Assembly: GCF_900167915.1 (NCBI RefSeq)
Contig: NZ_FUYM01000018.1
Location: 1 to 53,767 of the forward strand
Source: Rhizorhabdus histidinilytica
Lineage (GTDB): Bacteria; Pseudomonadota; Alphaproteobacteria; Sphingomonadales; Sphingomonadaceae
Direction: 5' to 3'
Length of the DNA stretch: 53,767 nucleotides
Shown here: positions 1 through 7,853 of the stretch, one piece after another
Layout of the letters: each line of letters begins with the position of its first letter
How positions within the stretch are numbered: position 1 is the stretch's first letter
Notes under the pieces: model-generated
The model's database searches: none
What the model saw: the letters and a program-made list of their open reading frames with translations, nothing else
Told to the model about the DNA's origin: nothing
Made by a program: the position numbers and the translations under genes

Positions 1-34
1 CACCCTGGAAATGGCGCCACTTGAAATCCGTCAT
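1..34 (-). CDS. IS6100 transposase, N-terminal fragment
   Basis: Only the first eleven codons are inside the window. They read MTDFKWRHFQG, which matches the start of the IS6100 DDE transposase as I remember it. The ATG lies about 48 bases inside the element from its terminal repeat. The rest of the gene, including the catalytic residues, is off the left edge, so completeness cannot be judged. Confidence 0.85.
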   Translation of the reverse strand, partial: MTDFKWRHFQG

Positions 35-95
35 CGTTCCGTCCGTCCAATCTCCGCCAAGCATGCTCAAGCTTCACGATTTTTGCAACAGAGCC
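1..95 (-). mobile_element. IS6100 (IS6 family), one end only
   Basis: The 14 bases 82-95, read on the minus strand, are GGCTCTGTTGCAAA, the IS6100 terminal inverted repeat as I know it. The following sequence towards base 1 contains the start of the IS6100 transposase. The element runs off the left edge. Bases 96-103 (ACATATCC) would be one copy of an 8-bp target duplication, but the other end is outside the window. Confidence 0.9.
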
Positions 96-141
96 ACATA
101 TCCGGCCACGATGTAAATATTGCTCAGGAGATCTGGCGTTG

Positions 142-570
142 TCAGGGCCGGCAACGCTGGTCGGAACGCCAGTAGCGCTCCCAGCGCGCGACGGTGCCGG
201 TCGCAAGCATCGCGCAGCTGAGGTTGCGGCCATCGGCAAGAGTGCAGAAGGCACCGGTTCTGGCGCCGCCCGCCGGACCGGTCGAGAGACAGCGCATTGG
301 CGCTGCGCGGACGCGGATATGGCTGATGCCTGCGTTGGCGATCCGAACCTCACCGCGCGAGCCGCCAAGCAGCTCCACCAATGCATTGCGCGCCGCGATC
401 GGTCCAGCGCGGGGACAGGGATGGCCGCGACGGCAAGTACCATCCAGTTCGCGCGCGGCGATGCCCGCGATGCGGATGCGTGGACCCTCGGCACACCAGA
501 CCGGGCCATCGCCATCGGCGACAAGGGTGGGCGTGCAGAGGAATATCAGCCCTGCGGCCACGATACTCAT
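142..570 (-). CDS. thermonuclease-like (SNase-fold) secreted protein
   Basis: A 142-residue protein with a short hydrophobic N-terminus (about residues 1-17) that looks like a signal peptide. It contains a nuclease-family pattern: V-x-D-G-D at the start, R-I-R-I-x-G-I-A-A-R-E-L-D in the middle, and a CxxGxPCP segment. These resemble staphylococcal-nuclease-like proteins common on alphaproteobacterial mobile elements. The start chosen (ATG at 570) overlaps the stop of the upstream mucR gene by four bases, so the two are probably translated together. The reading frame could be extended upstream, but that part only shadows mucR. The nuclease activity is a family inference. Catalytic Arg/Glu positions are only partly recognisable, so it might be degenerate. 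Confidence 0.6.
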   Translation of the reverse strand: MSIVAAGLIFLCTPTLVADGDGPVWCAEGPRIRIAGIAARELDGTCRRGHPCPRAGPIAARNALVELLGGSRGEVRIANAGISHIRVRAAPMRCLSTGPAGGARTGAFCTLADGRNLSCAMLATGTVARWERYWRSDQRCRP

Positions 571-1019
571 GTAGCGATGGAGAGCTTCTTGCGCTTGCCG
601 CGGCCGCGGCGGACGGTCGGTTGCCGGCCGAGGCCGATCTTCTTCGCGAGCTCGCGGCGCTGCTCGGCATAATTTGGCGCGACCATGGGATAGTCGGCAG
701 GCAGCCCCCACTTCGCCCGGTACTGGTCAGGGGTCATCTGATAGTGGGTCATCAGGTGGCGTTTCAGCATTTTGAGCTTCTTGCCGTCCTCCAGACAGAC
801 GATGTAATCCGGCTTTATCGAAGCGCGGATCGAAACCGCGGGGACTGGGGCCTGTTGCTCAGGCTTGCCGGGCTGGCCGACGCTGGCGAGAGCGTCGTAA
901 ACCGATCCGATCAGCCGAGGAATATCGCCGACTTCGACCTTGTTGTTCGTCACATGCGCCGCAACGATGTCAGCCGTCAAAGTAATGAGATTCTCGTTGC
1001 GCCCCGCTTCCTCGCTCAC
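567..1019 (-). CDS. MucR/Ros family zinc-finger transcriptional regulator
   Basis: A 150-residue cytoplasmic DNA-binding protein. The C-terminal half carries the alphaproteobacterial Ros/MucR finger: C75 and D78, followed by H88-x3-H92. After it comes the conserved block H-Y-x-M-T-P-x-x-Y-R-x-K-W-G-L-P-x-D-Y-P-M-V-A-P-x-Y-A. The tail is very basic. Length and layout match the family (about 140-150 residues). The start is GTG at 1019, with an AGGAGCAGG ribosome site just upstream. The family represses or activates many genes and usually regulates itself. What it controls here is unknown. It forms a two-gene unit with the nuclease-like gene downstream. Confidence 0.9.
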   Translation of the reverse strand: MSEEAGRNENLITLTADIVAAHVTNNKVEVGDIPRLIGSVYDALASVGQPGKPEQQAPVPAVSIRASIKPDYIVCLEDGKKLKMLKRHLMTHYQMTPDQYRAKWGLPADYPMVAPNYAEQRRELAKKIGLGRQPTVRRGRGKRKKLSIAT

Positions 1020-1519
1020 AGCCCTGCTCCTGCTTACCGCCGCATCCGTAATGATCGCGGCGGGACCTGTTATCTGCTCGAATTAAGCGCGTCCATCGGT
1101 GAAAATGATACGGCGAACAGTCCAATAATCGATTGCAACCGAGGCCAGGTCGCTTTGAAGCGGCGCTTTATCCTGTCCGCCGGCTAATGCTGGTTCGTAG
1201 CGCCATTCGCCATTTGCCTGCCGACCGCTCGCCCGGACCTGGTTTGGCGATCGGTGCGCCGCGCGAGATGATTCAGCCCGGTGCGGTAGGCCCGAAGTGC
1301 GCCCGGCGCTTCGAATGATCAGTCCCTGATGTCATTGCCTGATTGGCAGGTCGCGTTACCCCCACACCGCGACCTGCCGCTGGCCCCCTTGCCTCGAAAT
1401 AGGACAGGATGGTTAACAGCAATTTAACGTCGCGAGCCGGCGGCAATGCGATCGTGAACCTCTCCGGGATTCTCCTCCCCCCAACGCTGCGCCCGTCCAA
1501 TCCATTTCCAGACGGCGCC
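1020..1519. other. 500-bp non-coding stretch between mucR and the radC-like gene
   Basis: No convincing gene is seen here. The right-to-left mucR promoter must lie in about 1030-1150, which is comparatively AT-rich (for example the stretch around 1083-1130). The only striking structure is the dyad at 1345-1378, described separately. Confidence 0.5.
1345..1378. repeat. 11-bp perfect inverted repeat
   Basis: GGCAGGTCGCG at 1345-1355 is repeated inverted as CGCGACCTGCC at 1368-1378 with a 12-base loop. It lies about 140 bases beyond the stop of the radC-like gene and far upstream of mucR. There is no T-run after the stem on either strand, so a simple intrinsic terminator is unlikely. It could be an operator or a structural hairpin. 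Confidence 0.6.
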
Positions 1520-2539
1520 TCAACCCTCCTGCATCCCTCCCTCATCCGCGCCAAAATAGTTTTCGAGACGCGCGGCCGTGTCGGGCGTCAGTTCGACAAA
1601 CTGGCGCCTGCCATCGTCGGGATCGTCTATCTTCACGAGCAGCTTTGCCTCGCAAAGCTTGTTGACCAGCCGCAGCGCAGTGCTGGGAGGCGCGGTCGAA
1701 GCGAGGCAAAGGGCGCTCGTTGCCACCTTCTTGCCCTCGCTTTCGTGAATGAAGAGGTCGATCAGCATGTCCCAGGCCGGTTCGCCGAAGAGCTTTGGCG
1801 ACCCGATCAGCTCTCGGCGGAACTGGCGGCGCTTATAGGCTCGGCGCGCATTTGCGAGCGCGGTTGACGCACTTTGCTGTTGTCCGCCGCCTCCCGACCC
1901 GGGATTGTCGCGCAGAACATGGGCGCAGGCGGGCGCACGATCAGATCCTATGCGCCCGCTCGCTGCGACGCGCTGGGCGTGGGTCGCCGTGACGACAATA
2001 TGATCGACGATCTCGATATCGAGCGATCGACCAAGGTCGGAAAGCCTGCGCGTCGCGACGATGTCGTTTTCGCTCGGGGTCGCGTCGCCGCTCGGGTGAT
2101 TGTGGACGAGAATGAGTCCGGTGGCGCCGTGCTCGATCGCGCGCCGAAAGATCGTTCTGGGATAAAGCTCGAGCTGCCGGACGGACCCATGGTGCAATTG
2201 CTCGTCCGCGATCAGGCGGTAGGAAGCGTCCAGGAAAAGGATGCGCAGCACCTCGTCCGGCAGCGATCCCATCGAGGCCATGAGATATTGGCCGAGCTTG
2301 GGGCAGGCAGGGTCGACCGGCTGCGTTGTCAGGTCGGCCTGCAGACCCTCAAGGAACATGTCCCGGGCGCCGAGCAGGATATCCGCGATCGAAGGGTGGT
2401 GACCCAGAACCCGCTCGAGCGCTTCTGGCGTTTGGGCCAGGATCCGTCCGATGCTGCGGAATTCCTGCAGCAGCGCGGCGGCTAGCCGCTCACCGTCATT
2501 CGGCTCGATGGACGCCAGAAAACGTGCCAGGACGGATCG
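1520..2539 (-). CDS. RadC-like JAB-domain protein fused to a MarR-like winged helix
   Basis: The N-terminal two thirds is RadC-like: a helical region, then the JAB/MPN core with H-N-H-P-S-G-x-x-x-P-S-x-x-D and the following helix and DHIVV strand. After a Gly/Gln/Ser-rich linker, the last 110 residues form a winged-helix domain. Its motifs (LFGEPAWDMLIDLF, then DDPDDGRRQFVELT) are those of the MarR-like proteins I know from sphingomonads. RadC family proteins are common on mobile elements but their enzymatic role is unsettled. The start is uncertain: homologous-looking sequence begins near 2539, where no ATG, GTG or TTG is present in frame. The frame stays open to 2971, but that part only shadows the membrane-protein gene upstream. 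A CTG start, a frameshift, or a longer true product are all possible. Confidence 0.75.
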   Translation of the reverse strand, partial: RSVLARFLASIEPNDGERLAAALLQEFRSIGRILAQTPEALERVLGHHPSIADILLGARDMFLEGLQADLTTQPVDPACPKLGQYLMASMGSLPDEVLRILFLDASYRLIADEQLHHGSVRQLELYPRTIFRRAIEHGATGLILVHNHPSGDATPSENDIVATRRLSDLGRSLDIEIVDHIVVTATHAQRVAASGRIGSDRAPACAHVLRDNPGSGGGGQQQSASTALANARRAYKRRQFRRELIGSPKLFGEPAWDMLIDLFIHESEGKKVATSALCLASTAPPSTALRLVNKLCEAKLLVKIDDPDDGRRQFVELTPDTAARLENYFGADEGGMQEG

Positions 2540-2955
2540 CTGCCGCTGCGCCGCAAGCGCTGCTGGTGCCGCCAGGTTGCGAGGATGAGAAGGGGCGGGA
2601 GCAGCCAGGACGAAGCGACCTGCATCGTGAGATAGGCAATCGGGTTCATCGAGACGTCGAGCGCCCGGCTGATGTGCGCCAGCAGCGGCAGGACATGGAG
2701 GACGGCAACGATCATGGGCCAGAAGCGATGCGCCAGAAGCGCCAAGGCGATGGTCGCCGCCGAACCAATCAGGTCGATCACCAGGTAACCCAGGTCGACC
2801 GAATGATATTCCACCTGACCTGTCGAGACCAGCAGGCGATCGAGCAGGACCATCAGGATGGCAATCCCCACCATGACCCGCTCCGGAGCACCGCCCCGCC
2901 AGGCGGCGTAGCCGAGAGCCACCAACAGAAGGGCGATGAAGATTGCTATGCGCAT
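2482..2955 (-). CDS. small multi-pass membrane protein of unknown function
   Basis: A 157-residue protein with about four hydrophobic stretches: residues 2-18, 27-42, 56-75 and 80-95, plus a further one near 110-125. It was not recognised. The ATG at 2955 has a GGGAACG ribosome site upstream. Its last 57 bases overlap the start of the radC-like coding region in another frame. That leaves open whether the two are translationally coupled or whether one end has drifted. Confidence 0.6.
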   Translation of the reverse strand: MRIAIFIALLLVALGYAAWRGGAPERVMVGIAILMVLLDRLLVSTGQVEYHSVDLGYLVIDLIGSAATIALALLAHRFWPMIVAVLHVLPLLAHISRALDVSMNPIAYLTMQVASSWLLPPLLILATWRHQQRLRRSGSDPSWHVFWRPSSRMTVSG

Positions 2956-2996
2956 CGTTCCCGCTTTTCATGCCAGTCGCTCCCGGTCAATCGCCG

Positions 2997-3326
2997 TCAG
3001 GCTACGGCCGCGAGATGCGGGGTCGTTTCCGCCGAGCCGGAGGGGCAATCGCGCAGATCGTAACTGCCCATTTCCTTGCCGATTTCGAGCAGGTCGCCAT
3101 GGATCCGCAGGACGTCGCTGCTCACATCGACAAGCGACATCTGCGCCTTGGCGAGGCGCAGGATGGTCGCCTGGCCGGTCTTCGCGGGCGCACCGCTTTC
3201 GCGCCGCGCGGTCACCATGCTCGTCATCAGCGACGACAGGGCGATGATGGCGTCGTCGACCTTGGATTCAGCAGTCGGCACGTCGCGCTGCAGGCGGGCG
3301 GCCATCAGAGGTATGGATTGAGGCAT
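2997..3326 (-). CDS. conserved-looking hypothetical protein, 109 aa
   Basis: The start is fixed by an AAGGAGA ribosome site eight bases before the ATG at 3326. The predicted protein is mostly helical and soluble, with a central run of hydrophobic heptads (ALSSLMTSMV, then LRLAKAQMSLVDVSSDVLRI). No family was recognised. It sits in a minus-strand series with the HTH gene upstream and the membrane protein downstream, so they may be one operon. Confidence 0.6.
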   Translation of the reverse strand: MPQSIPLMAARLQRDVPTAESKVDDAIIALSSLMTSMVTARRESGAPAKTGQATILRLAKAQMSLVDVSSDVLRIHGDLLEIGKEMGSYDLRDCPSGSAETTPHLAAVA

Positions 3327-3388
3327 AAGTTCTCCTTTGCCGGGCGCGCACCCGCGCGCCGGCGAACCGTGGGTCAAGTTGAACAGGT

Positions 3389-3916
3389 TCAGTTGGAGAC
3401 GAGCCGCGTCAGCGCTTCCGCGATGCCGAGCCCCAGGAAAACGACGATGACCAAGGCGACGAGAATTCCCACCATGATCATGACGCGCGCCTGAATGCTG
3501 TGATCGTGTCTCCATCCGTCCCGGAACGGCAGGAAGAAGTCCCTCGATCCCTGGCCGGCGCCGAAGGTGGGCGCCGCACTGTCGCTCAGCTTCAGGACCG
3601 GTTCGGGATCGCCGTCCGGAAAGTCGGATGGCACCAGCGTCGGCGGCGAGGGAACCTGCACCGAGTCATATGTGATCCGGTCATATAGCTGTTTGAGACG
3701 CGCGTAGATGAGAGCTGCCTCGTCGCGATTGGCCGCGCCGAGGATGATCCGGGCAGCGGTGATGCGCTGGTCCACGGTCGGCTTGGAAATTCCGAGGATC
3801 CGAGCGATCTCTTTCGAGGTCTTACGCTCGATGAGCAGGTCGAGACAGGCGCGCTGCTTTTCGGTCAGGCGCAGCCAGCGTGCCAGGTCGTCATCTTCGT
3901 GCATCGTCATCGACAT
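3389..3916 (-). CDS. LuxR-type HTH regulator with a C-terminal membrane anchor
   Basis: A 175-residue protein. Residues about 12-70 form a LuxR/GerE-like helix-turn-helix (L-T-x-K-Q-R-A-C-L-D-L-L, then S-K-E-I-A-R-I-L-G-I-S-K-P-T-V-D-Q-R). A Pro/Asp-rich linker follows, then one strong transmembrane segment at about 145-168 (VMIMVGILVALVIVVFLGLG). So the DNA-binding domain should be cytoplasmic and tethered to the inner membrane. Three ATGs lie close together (3916, 3910, 3904), and none has a strong ribosome site. It faces away from the TonB receptor gene across 586 bases, so it may control that gene. That is inference. Confidence 0.8.
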   Translation of the reverse strand: MSMTMHEDDDLARWLRLTEKQRACLDLLIERKTSKEIARILGISKPTVDQRITAARIILGAANRDEAALIYARLKQLYDRITYDSVQVPSPPTLVPSDFPDGDPEPVLKLSDSAAPTFGAGQGSRDFFLPFRDGWRHDHSIQARVMIMVGILVALVIVVFLGLGIAEALTRLVSN

Positions 3917-4502
3917 CACCGTCTTCGTTCTCGCCGAGGAGCGATCATAGGGGTGGCGCGAGGCTGCGCGGTCCCGCTGACGGCTTCGGGCAGGCCCGTC
4001 CGGAAGGATGCGTTCGACAAGACATGGCGGCGACGTAATCCGATTTTGCTCCTGATCGCCACCCCTTGGCATGTGAGCAAAGCCATGATGGCTCGTGCGG
4101 GTGCGCAAGAGACCGAGAACGCGCCATCGGCGGTGAGGCCTGACAAGCGGCTCCCCCGATGCACAGGCGGAAAGACCTTTTGTCGGCCATTCATCGGCTA
4201 TTTCTTCCCGCCGCAAAGGCTATGGGTCGACTATTCAAGATTCCCCCCTTCGAATTCTCGGGCAATGCGACCGTCCCGGTTCGCATCATTGACGATAGTC
4301 AAGTTGCGAACAAGATTTGCTGTAGCCTCTCCAGCTACGCTCCCCAAAGCGGGTCTGGTCTCGCCGTCACCGCAAAAAGTCACGGATTGCACGGGCTGAA
4401 ACACAGGTCGCGCGGGCAATCGCCGAACCTTTCATCAATCCTGTTGCAAGCGGGCGACGCCTTTATCTACTGGCGAAGGATTTGCTTTGGGGGGCCATCG
4501 TG
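3917..4502. other. divergent intergenic region between the HTH gene and the TonB receptor
   Basis: No supported gene is seen in these 586 bases. The frames open here have no recognisable protein and no good ribosome sites. Promoters for both flanking divergent genes should lie here. The AT-richer part is about 4180-4330. Confidence 0.45.
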
Positions 4503-6773
4503 GTGCGTTGTTTGTTGTGGGGAGTGGTGGGTCTGGCCGCTCTGTCTTGGAGTGGCTTTGCGCGTGCGCAGGAGCGCCATGTCGGCACCTACTCCGAAAT
4601 CATCGTGACAGGGGAGAAAGCACGGAGATCCCTGCAGGACACGCCCAGCAGCGTGGCCGTGACCACCGCTCGGCGCATCGAGGAGGAGAATCTGTTATCA
4701 CTCCAGGAGGTGTACGCGCGCACGGCGAATGTGACGGAGACGTTCAGCGCCGGCGGGTTCACTATCCGAGGCATCGCCGACCGCGGGATCATGGGCGGCG
4801 AGGGGGCAGCTCTCGCCACGATATTTGTCGATGGAGCTGCCGTGCCGGCCGCCATGGTTCATGCGTCGCCGGCGGATATGTGGGACGTCCGCCAGGTCGA
4901 GATTATGCGAGGCCCACAGTCGACCTTGCTAGGGCTGAACGCCCTGGCCGGGGCGGTCATCATGCGGACAGCCGAACCGACAATGGAATGGGAGCTGCGC
5001 GCTCGCGCCATGATAACGGACGCCGATGAGACGCAGTTCGCCGCCGCGCTGGGCGGTCCGATCGTATCCGGAGAGCTCGCATTCCGCGTCAGCGTGGAAA
5101 AGCGAGACGCCGACGGATTTACCTGGAATCCGACACGGCGCGCGCACGAGAATCCTCTTGATACGACCCAGGTCCGAGCAAAGCTCTTGTGGACGCCGAC
5201 GGCCGTTCCGGGCTTCGAGGCGCGGTTCGGCTACACGCGCTATGACCGCTACAGCGGCTATTCGTTCAGCTTCACCGATACGTCTGTGCCCGACTTTTTC
5301 GACCGTCGGTGGAACTTCTCCGACAGTCCTAACGACAGTGAGGCGAGCACCGATATCGCGACCGCGGATCTGCGCTTCGATTTGGGCGCAGGTCTCTCCC
5401 TGACGGCGATCACGGCCTTCAATGAGATTAGCGAGTTCAATCGCTCCGACAACGACATGACGGCCGCCGATGGGGGCGCCTACGACCAGCAGAATCGCTA
5501 TCGGACGTTCTCCCAGGAACTCCGGCTGAACTATGAGGGGGATCGCCTCAGCGGATTGATGGGGGCATTCTTCTACGATCGAAGGAACCGAAGCGCGACG
5601 GCGAGCGATGACAGCGTTCCGACGCCGGTCGACACGATAAGCGCATTGCTGCGAAGCAGTGGCATCGACGCGCCGACTGCGCAGTTGGTTGCCGGACTCT
5701 ACAGCCGGGCGCTGGCAGCGATTCCGGTCGATTTCTCAGCGGATGCCTCTGGTCACGTGCGATCTTATGCCCTGTTCGGCGATGTTCAATTCAGGCTGAC
5801 CGAGAGGCTCATGTTCACCGTGGGGTTTCGCTACGACCACGAAACGAACAGCTTGGGCATCGATCAGACCGCGCGGTTCGCGGGGGCCTATCCTGATCCG
5901 AGGGCTTTCGGCTCCACCGGGTCGCCGCTGTACCGCGCGGTGGTTGCAATCAACCAGGGCGTTGCCGGCATCGTAGCCCAAGCGAGCGGTTCGGCCGCCG
6001 CTACCGATCGGACCTTCGATGCGTTCTTGCCGAAGGCGGGGATCCAAATGGCCTGGACGCCGAACCTCAAGACTGGTTTCACGGTCCAACGAGGCTATCG
6101 GTCAGGCGGCTCGAGCGGCAATATCGCGCGTTCGGCGACCTTTTCCTACGATCCTGAATTCACCTGGAACTACGAGCTGTCGCTGCGTTCCGCGTGGCTC
6201 GATGGGCGGCTGACATTGAATGCCAACGCCTTCTATGTCGACTGGAAGGATCAGCAGGTTTCAGCGAACTTCGGCATGAGCATATACGACACGCATATCG
6301 TCAATGCCGGCTCGTCCCATCTCTATGGGTTCGAGATCGAGGCGACGCACAGCCCCAGCGGCGCTTTCGACTGGTACGCCTCGGTGGGCTACTCGCGCAC
6401 GAGGTTCGATGAATTTGCCACGACGGTCGGCAGCGTGACGGACTATGACGGCCTTGAATTCGCTCATGCTCCGCGCTGGACGCTCGCCGGCGGCGTCAAC
6501 ATTCGTCCCGTCGATCGAGTGGCCATTAACTTGAACGCCAGCCATCGTTCAGCGGTTTTTACCGAGGTTCGCCTACCACAAAGCGCATCGCGGGCCAGCG
6601 GACGCACGCTGGTGAACGCGCGGGTCGCCTATGAGACAGGGCACTGGACGATGTCCGCTTTTGCCAGCAACCTTTTCGACGATCGATATTATCACTATCG
6701 CCTCGACGGGCTACCGCGTGCGGTCCTTGGAAACCCGCGCGTGCTGGGGATCGCGCTCGAGGCGCGGTGGTGA
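4503..6773 (+). CDS. TonB-dependent outer-membrane receptor
   Basis: About 756 residues. A signal peptide is present (hydrophobic run ending in FARAQ near residue 23). The TonB-box-like segment SEIIVTGEKARR follows. The plug domain carries the family landmarks (RGIADRG, the FVDGAAVP turn, VEIMRGPQSTLLGLNALAGAV). The rest has alternating amphipathic strands of a 22-strand beta barrel, ending in a strand with a terminal aromatic Trp. It imports an unknown substrate using TonB energy. There is no siderophore-specific signature that I can name. The frame opens at a TTG at 4482, but GTG at 4503 gives a cleaner signal peptide and lies eight bases after a GGGGGG ribosome-like run. The gene stands alone, next to the membrane-tethered HTH gene. 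Confidence 0.9.
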   Translation: MRCLLWGVVGLAALSWSGFARAQERHVGTYSEIIVTGEKARRSLQDTPSSVAVTTARRIEEENLLSLQEVYARTANVTETFSAGGFTIRGIADRGIMGGEGAALATIFVDGAAVPAAMVHASPADMWDVRQVEIMRGPQSTLLGLNALAGAVIMRTAEPTMEWELRARAMITDADETQFAAALGGPIVSGELAFRVSVEKRDADGFTWNPTRRAHENPLDTTQVRAKLLWTPTAVPGFEARFGYTRYDRYSGYSFSFTDTSVPDFFDRRWNFSDSPNDSEASTDIATADLRFDLGAGLSLTAITAFNEISEFNRSDNDMTAADGGAYDQQNRYRTFSQELRLNYEGDRLSGLMGAFFYDRRNRSATASDDSVPTPVDTISALLRSSGIDAPTAQLVAGLYSRALAAIPVDFSADASGHVRSYALFGDVQFRLTERLMFTVGFRYDHETNSLGIDQTARFAGAYPDPRAFGSTGSPLYRAVVAINQGVAGIVAQASGSAAATDRTFDAFLPKAGIQMAWTPNLKTGFTVQRGYRSGGSSGNIARSATFSYDPEFTWNYELSLRSAWLDGRLTLNANAFYVDWKDQQVSANFGMSIYDTHIVNAGSSHLYGFEIEATHSPSGAFDWYASVGYSRTRFDEFATTVGSVTDYDGLEFAHAPRWTLAGGVNIRPVDRVAINLNASHRSAVFTEVRLPQSASRASGRTLVNARVAYETGHWTMSAFASNLFDDRYYHYRLDGLPRAVLGNPRVLGIALEARW

Positions 6774-6777
6774 TTTT

Positions 6778-7189
6778 GCGGCATGAGTAATGCCATAGAT
6801 CGACAACCGGTCGTGGTACACGGCAGACGTACCGTTTGCTCTAGGCCGAACATCTGGATCCCCGCGCGCTGCCTCATCATCCCCTGCGCTCTGACGGCGG
6901 AATCGACGTTCAGCGCCTCGATGCTGACGGGGCCGGACATGTGCAGATAAGGCTTTACGCGAGCGGCGCGGGCAGCGTTGATCTGCTGCGCCGCCAGTTC
7001 CGGCTTCCAAACGGTCTTATTGCCAACGGAGTGGCCGAAATACGTCCCCTTGCCATCAAGGAGGTTTTCATAGCTCTGCGCGTGGCGAAGCTGTCTGACG
7101 TCGCGCGCCTCAAGCCTTGCGGTAACTTCCTCAGCGGTGAAGCGTCCATTTGATGCCTTGACCGATAATTCAATCTGGGCGGCGCGATT
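6778..7189 (-). pseudogene. coding remnant of an unidentified protein
   Basis: On the minus strand a frame stays open from 7189 to beyond 6778, with high GC at third positions and protein-like composition (for example FTAEEVTARLEARDV and TVWKPELAAQQINAARAAR). It has no ATG, GTG or TTG near its beginning, where a TAA sits at 7190-7192. Its far end runs into the 3' end of the TonB receptor on the other strand. This suggests a gene fragment truncated at both ends by rearrangement. No family was recognised. A chance open frame cannot be excluded. Confidence 0.4.
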
Positions 7190-7393
7190 TTATATAGGGC
7201 ATCGCGCTGGTAGCTGCACCGATCGTCGTCACTTCAAGGCCCCCGGCGAAAATAGTCTACCCGTGAACAATGCGACCGCGCGGGGCGATACTTAAGGTCC
7301 GGTCTCTCGCCGGCTCAAATCCCACGCCGTTTCACCTGAAATTAACCATGTCCTGCAATCGTCCGCGATTGGCTTGGCGGAAAGGGCGTTCTC

Positions 7394-7843
7394 GTGCGAA
7401 TTGAAACAGCGAACAACTATCTGGCCGCGAGTCAGCGTCCATCATCGGCCGATCGCACCAGCTCGTCCTCATTCTCGGCGGCTCTCTCCACCGCGCCGGC
7501 AAGCACCGCTCAAACCGGGCCAGGCAGCGCCGCGCCGCCTGATTTCACCAGCATGACGCGCCAGGAGCTGTTCGACTGGATGAACGGCAAGATCAAAAGA
7601 GGCGAAATGTCGCTGGATGACAGCTCGGCGTTTCTCGGAATGACGGTGAAGATACCCGTTGGGACAGGGCAGGGCGCACCGATCGCGCTCGATGATTGGG
7701 AACGGGTCAACTTCGTGCAGCTCGCGCGGGACGGCATTGCAGGCGCCCAATCCCGAAACGACGCCATGACCCTGGCGATGCTACAGAGCGCCATGCAGAT
7801 GATGCAAGGCGACCACGGCGCGAATATCAGCCGCCACGCCTGA
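7394..7843 (+). CDS. hypothetical protein, 149 aa
   Basis: Starts at GTG 7394. The first 50 residues are Ser/Thr/Ala-rich and probably disordered. The rest is a compact domain (MTRQELFDWMNGKIKRGE, then a short strand region, then a helical end rich in Met and Gln). Family not recognised. It converges on the recombinase gene, with ten bases between the stops. Codon use looks like its neighbours. Confidence 0.55.
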   Translation: MRIETANNYLAASQRPSSADRTSSSSFSAALSTAPASTAQTGPGSAAPPDFTSMTRQELFDWMNGKIKRGEMSLDDSSAFLGMTVKIPVGTGQGAPIALDDWERVNFVQLARDGIAGAQSRNDAMTLAMLQSAMQMMQGDHGANISRHA

Positions 7844-7853
7844 TCCTGCCGGC

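Noticed and set aside
2540..2971. The first 144 codons of the long frame containing the RadC-like protein
   Set aside because: They encode Pro/Gly/Arg/His-rich sequence that is just the membrane-protein gene read in another frame.
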